In this document: positions 1 through 6,777 of the stretch, piece by piece
Layout: the number at the start of each line of letters is the position of its first letter
How positions within the stretch are numbered: the first letter of the stretch is position 1
Assembly: GCF_017916475.1 (NCBI RefSeq)
Contig: NZ_JAFMTB010000003.1
Coordinates: 98,009 to 162,008 of the forward strand
DNA: 64,000 nt
DNA from: Patulibacter sp. SYSU D01012
Lineage (GTDB): Bacteria > Actinomycetota > Thermoleophilia > Solirubrobacterales > Solirubrobacteraceae
Direction: 5' to 3'
Made by a program: the position numbers and the translations under genes
The notes under the pieces: model-generated
What the model saw: only the letters and a program-made list of their open reading frames with translations
What the model was told of the DNA's origin: nothing
Database searches by the model: none

Positions 1-99
1 TTCCGGATGAGGTCCGCTATCCGGCCCTGAGGCGGAACGGGTCGCGGGGCGGTGGCGTGTTCCGGATGAGGTCCGCCATCCGGCCCTGAGCCGGAACGC
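1..99. repeat. 59-bp hairpin repeat, two units, continuing past the left edge
   Basis: Two copies of an imperfect palindrome of about 39 bp run from GTTCCGGATGAGG to CCTGAGSCGGAAC. The second begins at 59; the first would begin one base before the window, so the period is 59. The same family forms larger arrays at 5746-6370 and 49942-50481. The unit is not a multiple of three and shows no codon-like conservation, so it is treated as non-coding. Confidence 0.85.
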
Positions 100-105
100 G
101 CCCCT

Positions 106-159
106 CGCCCGGCGGCCCCGCCTCGCCCGGCGGCCCCGCCTGGCCCGGCGGCCCCGCCC
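106..159. repeat. Three tandem 18-bp units (CGCCCGGCGGCCCCGCCT)
   Basis: Units start at 106, 124 and 142; the third is slightly diverged. They lie between the 59-bp repeats and the 3' end of the MerR gene. Nothing suggests a gene here. Confidence 0.7.
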
Positions 160-204
160 GCCCCGGCGACCCGGCCCCCCGGCGATGCCAACCCGCCCCC
201 GCCC

Positions 205-576
205 CTAGTCCGGATGCCCGTCCGTCACGGCGATGATCCGGTCCAGCCGGCCGAGGGCGACGGTCAGCGTGGCGACGCGCTCGGCGATCCGCTCGCGCTG
301 CCGGCGGAGCATCGCGCGCTGCTCGGCGTCGGTGTGGCCGACCGCCATGCACGGCAGGAGCTGGGCGATGTTCGTGCTCGTCAGGCCGGCGGCGAACATC
401 TCCTGGAAGAAGCGCACGTACTCGACGGCGGACTCGTCGTACCGGCGCTGCCCGGACTCGCTGCGGACCGGGCGCAGAAGGCCCTGCTCCTCGTAGTAGC
501 GCAGCGCCCGGGCGCTGACCCCGGCCCGCCGCGCCAGCTCGCCGATCCGCATCGTCGTGTCGGTCTGCGCACTCAT
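205..576 (-). CDS. MerR-family transcriptional regulator
   Basis: The protein is about 123 residues. Its N-terminal winged helix reads MRIGELARRAGVSARALRYY and continues EEQGLLRP, the classical MerR DNA-binding signature. A C-terminal coiled-coil dimerisation helix follows (region QRAMLRRQRERIAERVATL). No cysteine-rich metal loop is visible, so it looks like one of the short MerR regulators that sense small molecules or redox state. The start at 576 is preferred because AAGGG lies just upstream; an internal ATG at 552 starts exactly at MRIGEL and is also possible. It is divergent from the dehydrogenase at 618, and the dyad at 584-601 between them is the expected operator, so it probably controls that gene and itself. 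The ligand cannot be predicted. Confidence 0.9.
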   Translation of the reverse strand: MSAQTDTTMRIGELARRAGVSARALRYYEEQGLLRPVRSESGQRRYDESAVEYVRFFQEMFAAGLTSTNIAQLLPCMAVGHTDAEQRAMLRRQRERIAERVATLTVALGRLDRIIAVTDGHPD

Positions 577-578
577 GC

Positions 579-610
579 TTGCCCTTGACGTTAGCGTCAA
601 GTCCTACCGT
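579..610 (+). promoter_or_regulatory. MerR-type operator-promoter of the dehydrogenase gene
   Basis: A perfect dyad CTTGACG-TTAG-CGTCAAG occupies 584-601. It sits inside a long (20-bp) spacer between a possible -35 TTGCCC (579-584) and a possible -10 TACCGT (605-610). MerR regulators typically act on such over-long spacers. The predicted transcript would begin at about 617-618, the ATG itself, so the dehydrogenase mRNA may be leaderless. Dyad seen; promoter assignment inferred. Confidence 0.65.
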
Positions 611-617
611 CGTCGAC

Positions 618-1328
618 ATGAACATCGACGGATCGATCGCGCTCGTCACGGGCGCCAACCGCGGCCTCGGCCGCGCCTTCGCCGCGCACCTCCTCGAGCG
701 CGGCGCGACGAAGGTCTACGCGGCCGCTCGCCGGCCCGAGGCCGTGGACCTGCCCGGCGTGGAGCCGGTGCGGCTGGACATCACCGACCCGGCGCGGGTC
801 GCCGAGCTCGCCGGCGAGCTCGGCGACGTGACGCTGCTGATCAACAACGCGGGCACGAGCGCCGGCGTCCGCCTGCTCGACGCCGGCAGCGACGGCCTGC
901 GCGACGCGCTCGGCACGCACCTGTTCGGCAGCCTCGACACGGCGCGGGCGTTCGCGCCGGTGCTCGCCCGCAACGGCGGCGGCGCCATCGTCAACGTCCT
1001 CTCGGCGCTCTCGTGGCTGGCGCTGCCGAGCGCCACGACGTACCACGTCGCCAAGGCGGCCGAGTGGGGGCTGACGAACGGCCTGCGCCTGGAGCTGCTG
1101 GACCAGGGCACGCTCGTGACCGGCCTGCACCTGGGCGCCGCGGACACCGACATGACGGGCGACTACGACGGCCCCAAGCTCGACCCGGCCGACGTCGCCC
1201 GCGCCGCGCTCGACGGCGTGGAGGCCGGCGCCTGGGAGGTCCTGGCCGACGACTGGAGCGCCCAGGTCAAGGCGGCCCTCGCCGGCGACCCGCGCGACTT
1301 CCACGCCGCCATCGCCGGGATGTTCTGA
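618..1328 (+). CDS. Short-chain dehydrogenase/reductase (SDR)
   Basis: A 236-residue Rossmann-fold NAD(P)-dependent oxidoreductase. The cofactor motif TGANRGLG lies near residue 12, the structural NNAG motif follows at about residue 75, and the catalytic Tyr-Lys pair is in YHVAK. The length is typical of classical SDRs and the substrate is unknown. I start it at the ATG at 618 because the proposed -10 ends seven bases upstream; an upstream in-frame ATG at 579 would overlap the MerR operator. Divergence from the MerR gene suggests induction by the MerR ligand. Confidence 0.9.
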   Translation: MNIDGSIALVTGANRGLGRAFAAHLLERGATKVYAAARRPEAVDLPGVEPVRLDITDPARVAELAGELGDVTLLINNAGTSAGVRLLDAGSDGLRDALGTHLFGSLDTARAFAPVLARNGGGAIVNVLSALSWLALPSATTYHVAKAAEWGLTNGLRLELLDQGTLVTGLHLGAADTDMTGDYDGPKLDPADVARAALDGVEAGAWEVLADDWSAQVKAALAGDPRDFHAAIAGMF

Positions 1329-1330
1329 GC

Positions 1331-1381
1331 CCCTCAGGCGGGCAGGCGGATCTCGACCGTCAGCCCGCCCGCCGGGGCCGG
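1331..1381 (-). pseudogene. 51-bp relic identical to the 3' end of the histidine kinase gene
   Basis: These 51 bases are identical to 3189-3239, which encode the last codons (ending GGLTVEIRLPA) and stop of the histidine kinase, in the same orientation. No other kinase sequence is attached. It looks like what remains after deletion within, or recombination of, a duplicated two-component locus. Confidence 0.8.
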
Positions 1382-1476
1382 CTGGCCACCTCCGGCCGCT
1401 GCCGGTCCGGCCTGCGGCGTGCCACGATACGGCGCGCCCGGGGACGCAACACCGCGGGGGCGCTCGAGGCTCTCCC

Positions 1477-2283
1477 TTGCATGACCGTCCCGAAGCCGCA
1501 CCCGCCGTGTCGTCCGCGATGCTGAGCGAGGCCCGAGCCGTCGCAGCGTCGAGAGCGCCGACGACCGAGGTCGCCCCCGACCGGGCGGCGGTCGCGGCGC
1601 GCGCCCTGACGATCGCCCGGCGCACCGCCCTGGGCGTCCTCGGTGACCACGCCGCGGCGGACGACGTCGCGCAGGAGGTGGCCATCACGGTGGTGCGGAG
1701 CGTCCAGACCCTCCGCGACCCCGCCGCGATGGACGCGTGGATCCACCGCATCGCGGTGCGCCGCGCGATCAAGGAGGCGCGGCGGGACACGGCGCGGCGG
1801 GCGGCCGAGCTCGCGGGGCACGCCCGCGCCCTCCCCGTGGCGACGGACGCCCCGACCCTGCGGGCGCAGCTCGACGGGGCGCTCCAGCTGCTCGGCGGAC
1901 TGCCCGCGCGGCAGCGGGCCGCGCTGACGCTCCGCTACGTGCACGACCTCGACGACGCGGCGATCGCGGAGGCCCTCGGCTGCCGTGCCGGGACGGTGCG
2001 GTCGCTGCTCTCCCGGGGCCTCGCGAGCCTGCGCGACGCCAGTGTCGATCGTGACGGCGCGGACGGACGTGCTGGTGCCCCCGCCGACCCTCGTCCTGGC
2101 CGCCTCGACGGCCCTGGCCACCCTGGGCAGCCCGACCGTTCTGACCGACGCGACCGCCCTGGCCGCACTGGCAACCCCGACCAGCCCGGCCACGCTGACC
2201 ACCCGGACCGCCCCGACCGCCCCGACCGACCTGACCGCCCCGGCGCCACGTCGACGGTCGACCAGGAGGACCCCCGGTGCTGA
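1477..2283 (+). CDS. ECF-type RNA polymerase sigma factor with a Pro/Asp/Arg-rich tail
   Basis: The roughly 268-residue protein shows sigma region 2 (about residues 35-100; GDHAAADDVAQEV is the conserved helix) and sigma region 4 (about 130-185; LPARQRAALTLRYVHDL then the AIAEALGC helix-turn-helix). After region 4 there is an unusual tail of about 75 residues made largely of Asp, Arg, Pro and Gly (DRPDRPDRPDRP near the end), probably disordered. The start is uncertain: TTG at 1477 or ATG at 1519. The 3' end overlaps the GTG start of the next gene by 7 bp, implying coupled translation. The motif GGGACGCAAC, also present upstream of the vanY-like gene, lies at 1441-1450 just upstream. Confidence 0.88.
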   Translation: MHDRPEAAPAVSSAMLSEARAVAASRAPTTEVAPDRAAVAARALTIARRTALGVLGDHAAADDVAQEVAITVVRSVQTLRDPAAMDAWIHRIAVRRAIKEARRDTARRAAELAGHARALPVATDAPTLRAQLDGALQLLGGLPARQRAALTLRYVHDLDDAAIAEALGCRAGTVRSLLSRGLASLRDASVDRDGADGRAGAPADPRPGRLDGPGHPGQPDRSDRRDRPGRTGNPDQPGHADHPDRPDRPDRPDRPGATSTVDQEDPRC

Positions 2284-3068
2284 CCGACGACCCCGACGTC
2301 CGCGACGCGCTCGCCCCGTTGCGGGCCGTCGTGCCGACCGACCGCGAGGTGGAGGACGTCCTCCATCGCGCCGCGGCGCCCGCCGCGCGTACGGGACGGA
2401 AGGCCCGGCTCGTCGCCCCCGTCGCGGTCGCCGTGGCGCTCTCCGTCCTCGTGGTCGCCGCGGCCCTCCTCGCGCTCGGCCGGTCGCCGGACGCCCGCGC
2501 CGGCTCGCCGCTGGCCGCGTTCCGCGCGCTCGCGTCGACCGCGCCGGTCGCGGCGACCGCGTCCGACGTCCGGCCCGCGCTGGAGCGCGTGGCACGGGTG
2601 CAGCCGCAGATCATGGGCGGCAACGCCCGGCTGGTCGGCTCCGTCGCGGCGGGCCGCATCGTCCTGTTCGGCGGGCGCGACGGCGAGGTCTGCCTGGCCC
2701 TGCTGGCCCGCGCCGGGACGGCGCAGAGCGTCTGCGAGGCGCCCGACCGCGCGGGGCGGGCGGGCGTCGCGTTCGGCGGGCCGGTGCTGCGCTTCGGCGT
2801 CGTGCCCGACGGCGTCGAGCGGATCCGCTTCACGCTGCGGTCCGGTGCCGAGCAGACCGTCGCGGTCGAGCACAACGTCTACGTGGCTCCGGACGAGGCG
2901 GTGAAGGTCACCTTCGAGCGCGCCGGCGCGGAGCAGGTCCGCGAGTTCGTGCCCCGCAGCACCGCGCCCGCCGTGGGGCGGACCGCCACCGACGACCGCG
3001 GCGTGTCCACGCGGGTCGAGCCGGACGGGTCGGGGGCGGTGGCCGGCCCGGGGGTCGCGATGCCGTGA
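2277..3068 (+). CDS. Membrane protein, probable anti-sigma factor of the ECF pair
   Basis: A 263-residue protein with a short cytoplasmic N-terminus (residues 1-45), one transmembrane helix (about 46-68, VAPVAVAVALSVLVVAAALLAL) and an extracytoplasmic region of about 190 residues. No zinc-binding anti-sigma (HxxxCxxC) motif is visible. The anti-sigma role is inferred from topology and from the 7-bp overlap with the sigma gene. The start is GTG at 2277 because AGGAGG lies at 2264-2269. The outer domain contains two cysteines, which could form a disulfide. Confidence 0.65.
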   Translation: MLTDDPDVRDALAPLRAVVPTDREVEDVLHRAAAPAARTGRKARLVAPVAVAVALSVLVVAAALLALGRSPDARAGSPLAAFRALASTAPVAATASDVRPALERVARVQPQIMGGNARLVGSVAAGRIVLFGGRDGEVCLALLARAGTAQSVCEAPDRAGRAGVAFGGPVLRFGVVPDGVERIRFTLRSGAEQTVAVEHNVYVAPDEAVKVTFERAGAEQVREFVPRSTAPAVGRTATDDRGVSTRVEPDGSGAVAGPGVAMP

Positions 3069-3129
3069 CGGCGGCGCGGGCGGTTCGCCGCGGCCCGCCG
3101 CGGCCCCGCCGCGGGGCGCTGTCGGCCCG

Positions 3130-3166
3130 TCGCGGCCCGCTGCCTGCCGGACGGGGCGGGCCGCGA
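3130..3166. terminator. GC-rich hairpin between convergent genes
   Basis: Perfect 11-bp arms TCGCGGCCCGC (3130-3140) and its complement (3156-3166) are separated by 15 bases, between the converging anti-sigma and kinase genes. There is no T-run, so it is a probable bidirectional terminator by position only. Confidence 0.45.
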
Positions 3167-3191
3167 TGGTGTCCCGCCTGCCCGTCGTCCC

Positions 3192-4268
3192 TCAGGCGGG
3201 CAGGCGGATCTCGACCGTCAGCCCGCCCGCCGGGGCCGGGCGCGGGGTGACGGTCAGGGTGCCGGCGTGCACCGCGACGATGCGGTCGACGAGGGTCAGG
3301 CCCAGCCCGTGGCCGCGCGGCTCGCCGTCGCGGGCGACCCGTCCTTCGCCGCGCAGGAACGGCTCAACCAGGCGGGCGGCGAGGTCGGCGGCCAGCTGCG
3401 GCCCGTCGTTCTCCACCCGCAGCAGGACGGCGTCGGGCCGCTGTTCGGTGGTGACGCGCACCGTGCCGGGGGCGCGGCCGTGCCGCAGGGCGTTCTGCAG
3501 CAGGTTGGCGATCGCCTGGCCGAGCAGCAGCTCGTCGCCGGTCGTCGGCGCGGCCTCCAGCGCCGGGCGGATCTCGATCCCCCGCTCGCGGGCCTCGCGG
3601 GCGTGGTCGGTGACGACGTCGCCCGCGATCGCCGCCAGGTCGACGGGGGCCGAGACGGCCGTCACCGCGTTCGCGTCGGCCAGCCGCAGCAGCGCCTCGG
3701 TCAGGCCGATCGCCCGCGCGTTGGTCACGCGCAGGCGCTCCAGCAGCGTCGGCACGTCCTGCCCGTCCGGGTCGGCGCGGGCGACGTCCAGCAGCGTGGC
3801 GGTGACCGTGAGCGGCGTGCGCAGCTCGTGCGAGGCGTTCGCGGCGAACCGCTCCTGCACGGCGAACGCGTCGTGCAGCCGCTCGAGCATGTGGTCGAAG
3901 CTGTCGGCCAGCTCGCCGAACTCGTCGTGCCGGCCGGCCAGCCGGATGCGGTGGTCCAGGCGGCCCGCGGCGGCGATGCGCGCCGCGGCGTTGATGTCGC
4001 GCAGCGGCCGCAGGATCCAGCCCGCCAGGACCCAGCCGCCCGCCAGGCCGATCACGGCCAGGCCGGCGAGGATCACCGCGGACGCGCCGACGACGGCCTG
4101 CAGGATCTCCTGGCGCGAGGCGACCGCGGGGTCGTCGCGCGGGTTGGCGGCGGTCAGCGGGTAGTTCGGCACGTACCGCAGGACGACGTAGACGCCGAGC
4201 AGCACGACCGCCCCGGCGAAGACGAGGAAGCCGGCGTAGCTGAGCGTCAGCCGCAGTCGGGCGCTCAT
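3192..4268 (-). CDS. Sensor histidine kinase of a two-component system
   Basis: A 358-residue membrane kinase. A first transmembrane helix (about residues 8-30), a short periplasmic loop, a second helix (about 60-85) and a HAMP linker (LRPLRDINAAARIAAAGRLD) come first. The phosphoacceptor motif is ASHELRTPL, followed by the ATPase motifs NLLQNALRHG (N box) and GHGLGLTLV (G2 box). It phosphorylates the adjacent OmpR-type regulator, whose stop overlaps this ATG by 4 bp. The small sensor loop (about 30 residues) suggests sensing in or near the membrane, plausibly cell-wall stress given the divergent VanY-like gene. Its 3' end is duplicated exactly at 1331-1381. Confidence 0.93.
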   Translation of the reverse strand: MSARLRLTLSYAGFLVFAGAVVLLGVYVVLRYVPNYPLTAANPRDDPAVASRQEILQAVVGASAVILAGLAVIGLAGGWVLAGWILRPLRDINAAARIAAAGRLDHRIRLAGRHDEFGELADSFDHMLERLHDAFAVQERFAANASHELRTPLTVTATLLDVARADPDGQDVPTLLERLRVTNARAIGLTEALLRLADANAVTAVSAPVDLAAIAGDVVTDHAREARERGIEIRPALEAAPTTGDELLLGQAIANLLQNALRHGRAPGTVRVTTEQRPDAVLLRVENDGPQLAADLAARLVEPFLRGEGRVARDGEPRGHGLGLTLVDRIVAVHAGTLTVTPRPAPAGGLTVEIRLPA

Positions 4269-4936
4269 GAGGCGCCGGGGAGGACGAGCCGGTAGCCGAC
4301 GCCCGTCACGGTGGCGATGACGTCGGGCGCGCCGAGGGCCTTGCGGAGCGTCGAGATCGTGACCCGGGGCGCGCTCGTGAACGGGTCGGCGTTCTCGTCC
4401 CACGCCTTCTCGAGCATGGTCTCGGCGCTCACCACGCCGCCGTCCGCGCGCATGAGCAGCTCGAGCACCGCGAACTGCTTGCGGGTCAGCCGCAGGTAGC
4501 GCCCGTCGCGGTACGCCTCGCGACGGAACGGGTCCAGGCGCAGGTCGGCGAACGTCATGACCGGGGGCGCGACGGCGGCGGGCCGCCGGGCGAGCGAGCG
4601 CAGCCGGACGACGAGCTCCTCGAGCGCGAACGGCTTGGTCAGGTAGTCGTCGGCCCCCAGCTCGAAGCCCGCCACCTTGTCCTGCAGTCGGGCGGCGGCG
4701 GTCAGCATCAGGATCCGCACCTCCGGGTGGTCGCGCGCGACGACGGCGGCGATCTCGTCGCCGTGGATCCCCGGCAGGTCGCGGTCCAGGACGAGCACGT
4801 CGTACGCCGCGACGGTGACGCGGCGCAGCGCCTCGTGGCCGTCGAGCGCGACGTCGACCGCCATCCCCTCGCGGCGCAGGCCGCTCCCGAGCGCCTCGGC
4901 CAGGAAGCGCTCGTCCTCGGCGATCAGGATCCGCAC
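4265..4936 (-). CDS. OmpR/PhoB-family response regulator
   Basis: A 223-residue regulator. The receiver domain starts MRILIAEDERFLAEALG, has the phosphoacceptor Asp in VLVLDRDLPG, the conserved Thr/Ser in MLTAAA and Lys in YLTKPF. The C-terminal winged-helix domain (about residues 130-220) ends VTGVGYRLVLP. It is the first gene of a two-gene operon with the kinase. The inverted repeat at 4984-5023 between it and the divergent peptidase gene is a likely binding site for it. Confidence 0.95.
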   Translation of the reverse strand: MRILIAEDERFLAEALGSGLRREGMAVDVALDGHEALRRVTVAAYDVLVLDRDLPGIHGDEIAAVVARDHPEVRILMLTAAARLQDKVAGFELGADDYLTKPFALEELVVRLRSLARRPAAVAPPVMTFADLRLDPFRREAYRDGRYLRLTRKQFAVLELLMRADGGVVSAETMLEKAWDENADPFTSAPRVTISTLRKALGAPDVIATVTGVGYRLVLPGAS

Positions 4937-4983
4937 GGCGCGGCAGGGACGGTCGGCACGGGCGCCAGTGTAGGTGCGCGGAT

Positions 4984-5023
4984 GTTGCGTCCCTGTTCGC
5001 CGGGCGCCATACGGGGACGCAAC
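4984..5023. promoter_or_regulatory. Inverted repeat GTTGCGTCCC / GGGACGCAAC in the divergent promoter region
   Basis: Perfect 10-bp arms at 4984-4993 and 5014-5023 with a 20-bp spacer lie between the response-regulator gene and the VanY-like gene. On the minus strand a TACACT hexamer 11 bases beyond the left arm could be the regulator's -10 box. A third copy of GGGACGCAAC at 1441-1450 precedes the ECF sigma gene. I infer a response-regulator or sigma recognition site. Confidence 0.5.
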
Positions 5024-5076
5024 GCGGGCGCTGGTGGGGTGCGGGGGCGGCGCCGTCCGGCGTCCTCGCCCCCGTC

Positions 5077-5691
5077 ATGGAACCCGCCCCGATGTCCACC
5101 ACCCGTGTCCTGCCCCGGCGCCGGAGGGCGCTCCGCCGCCGGGCCGTCGCGCTCGCCGTCGTGGCGCTGCTGGCCCTCGTCGCGTTCGCCGCCGCGCGCG
5201 GCGGTCCGGCGCCGACCGTCCCGGGCGTGACGACGACCGCGCACCACGGCGTCGGGGCGGCCGACGGGTTCGTCCCCGTCGGCGCATCGCTCTCGCCGAG
5301 CGACGACGTGCCCGCGATCACGCGGCTCGACCCGGCGCTGCTGGCCGCGGTCCGCCGCGCGGCGGACGACGCCCGGGCCGACGGCATCGAGCTGCGCATC
5401 GCCAGCGGCTGGCGCAGCCGCGCCTACCAGCGCCGTCTGTTCGACCAGGCGGTGCGGCGCTACGGCGACCGGGACGCCGCGCGGCGGTTCGTCAAGCCGC
5501 CCGGGGAGTCCTCGCACGTCGTCGGCCGGGCCGTCGACATCGGTCCGACGGACGCCGCGTACTGGACGATCCAGCACGGCAGCGCCTACGGCCTGTGCCA
5601 GACGTACGCCAACGAGGTGTGGCACTTCGAGCGCACCGTCGCCCCCGGCGGCACGTGCCCGCCCCCGCGGACGGACGCGGCGGGCGGCTGA
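5077..5691 (+). CDS. VanY-type D-Ala-D-Ala carboxypeptidase (peptidase M15B)
   Basis: A 204-residue exported zinc peptidase. An Arg-rich N-terminus and one hydrophobic segment (about residues 25-42) form a membrane anchor or signal sequence. The catalytic domain has SGWRSRAYQ, the zinc/active-site motif SSHVVGRAVDIG (SxHxxGxAxD) and the second metal-ligand motif EVWHFE. The family trims the terminal D-Ala from peptidoglycan stem peptides. ATG 5077 or the nearby ATG at 5092 could be the start. Its position opposite a two-component system suggests control by that system, as vanRS controls vanY, but no vanH/A/X genes are present, so glycopeptide resistance is not implied. Confidence 0.88.
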   Translation: MEPAPMSTTRVLPRRRRALRRRAVALAVVALLALVAFAAARGGPAPTVPGVTTTAHHGVGAADGFVPVGASLSPSDDVPAITRLDPALLAAVRRAADDARADGIELRIASGWRSRAYQRRLFDQAVRRYGDRDAARRFVKPPGESSHVVGRAVDIGPTDAAYWTIQHGSAYGLCQTYANEVWHFERTVAPGGTCPPPRTDAAGG

Positions 5692-5745
5692 GCCGCCCGC
5701 GGCCGGCGTTCGGCGGGGCTGGGGCCGGGCGCGTGGGGGTGGGGC

Positions 5746-6370
5746 GTTCCGGCTGGGGGTCGGTATGCGGGCCTGGGACGGAAGGCGTGGGCGGGTGGGG
5801 CGCGTTCCGGCTGGGGTCCGGTATGCGGCCCTGGGACGGAGCACGGGGGCGGGTGGGGGCGCGTTCCGGCTGGGGTCCGGTATGCGGCCCTGGGACGGAA
5901 CGCGTCCGCGGGTGGCGCCGCGTTCCGGTCGGAGTCCGGTATGCGGCCCTGACACGGAACACGCGGACGGGAGGTAGCGCGTTCGGGCTGAGGTCCGGTA
6001 TGCCGCCCTGGGACGGAACACGTCCGCGGGTGGCGCCGCGTTCGGGCTGAGGTCCGGCCTGCGGCGCCGGGACGAAGCACGCCCGCGGGTGGCGCCACGT
6101 TCCGGCTGAGGTTCGGTATGCGGCCCCGAGGCGGAACGAGCCGGGGCGAGTCGCGTTCCGGCTGAGGTCCGGTACCCGACCCTGAGGCCGAACACGCGGG
6201 CGGGTGGGGTCGCGTTCCGGCTGAGGTCCGGCATGCGGCCCTGGGACGGAACGCGTGGGCGGGTGGGGTCGCGTTCCGGCTCAGGGCCGACATGCGGCCC
6301 TGAAGCGGAACACCTCCGCGGGAGGGATCGCGTTCCGGCCGGGGTCCGACATGCGGCCCTCAGCCGGAAC
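5746..6370. repeat. Array of about 11 units of the 59-bp hairpin repeat
   Basis: Units start at 5746, 5804, 5863, 5922, 5981, 6040, 6099, 6155, 6214, 6273 and 6332: nearly all 59 apart, with single 58 and 56 spacings. Each unit is an approximately 39-bp imperfect palindrome from GTTCCGGCTGRGGTCCGG through TATG to a CGGAAC end, then a variable linker of about 20 bp. A truncated copy may start at 5707. The array fills the gap between the VanY-like gene and the riboswitch. Open reading frames across it are artefacts of the lack of stop codons. Confidence 0.9.
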
Positions 6371-6460
6371 GCGCCCGGCCGCCCGCCTCCGCCCTCCCGC
6401 CCGCGGCCGCTCCTGCGCCCGCCCCGTCGACACCGCCCGCCGCACCCGCTAGCCTCCGCC

Positions 6461-6644
6461 GCGGAGTCGATCCACCCCATCCGTGGGCCAGGGAACCCGG
6501 TGCGAATCCGGGACTGACGCGCAGCGGTGAGGGTGCGGATCGCGGCCAACAGGCCACTGGGCCCGCCGGACCATCCGTCCGGCGCATCCTGGGAAGGCGG
6601 CCGCGCATCGAGCGCACCCGAGTCCGAAGACCTGTCGACTCCGC
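6461..6644 (+). ncRNA. Cobalamin (AdoCbl-type) riboswitch aptamer
   Basis: The P1 stem pairs GCGGAGTCGA (6461-6470) with TCGACTCCGC (6635-6644) perfectly. Inside are the conserved core GGGAACCCGGTGCGAATC (from 6491), GACGCGCAGCGGTGAG (from 6515), the GCCACTGG segment (6553-6560), CTGGGAAGGC (6589-6598) and the B12 box CGAGTCCGAAGACCTG (6619-6634). These in this order are diagnostic. It precedes a MetE-like gene, a classic target repressed when cobalamin is plentiful. Confidence 0.95.
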
Positions 6645-6662
6645 ACCGGGCGATCCCGGTGC
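6643..6662 (+). promoter_or_regulatory. Hairpin overlapping riboswitch P1, candidate expression platform
   Basis: GCACCGGG (6643-6650) and CCCGGTGC (6655-6662) form an 8-bp stem with loop CGAT. The hairpin shares two bases with the 3' arm of P1, so the two may compete. No T-run follows, which favours control of translation or Rho access over an intrinsic terminator. Confidence 0.5.
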
Positions 6663-6714
6663 CCCGGACACCAGCGGCCTCGCGCACGGGCCGCCCGCAG
6701 AAGGAGACTCGGAC

Positions 6715-6777
6715 ATGGCCCGCCCCGCGGCGCCCCATCGACCCCACCGCACCCCCGTGGCCGGGAGGCGCGGATGA
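6715..6777 (+). CDS. 20-codon upstream ORF in the riboswitch leader
   Basis: ATG at 6715 is preceded by GAAGGAGA (6700-6707) at good spacing. The peptide MARPAAPHRPHRTPVAGRRG ends at TGA 6775-6777, which overlaps the ATG (6774) of the MetE-like gene as ATGA. The next gene's own GGGAGG lies inside this ORF, so its translation is probably coupled to translation of this peptide. The peptide is rich in Arg, Pro and His; no function of its own is apparent. Not experimentally supported. Confidence 0.6.
   Translation: MARPAAPHRPHRTPVAGRRG

Noticed and set aside
5077-5691. Vancomycin-resistance cluster
   Set aside because: Only the VanY-like peptidase and a generic two-component pair are present; vanH, vanA and vanX are absent.
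5746-6370. Integron attC sites (59-base elements)
   Set aside because: The 59-bp period and GTT/AAC ends are suggestive, but the ends are arranged opposite to attC core sites, there are no cassettes between units and no integrase.
4924-6747. Long minus-strand frame through the vanY-like gene and repeat array
   Set aside because: It reads through non-coding 59-bp repeats (a repeat of the type GRIPDPSRNAP) and exists only because stop codons are rare at this GC content.
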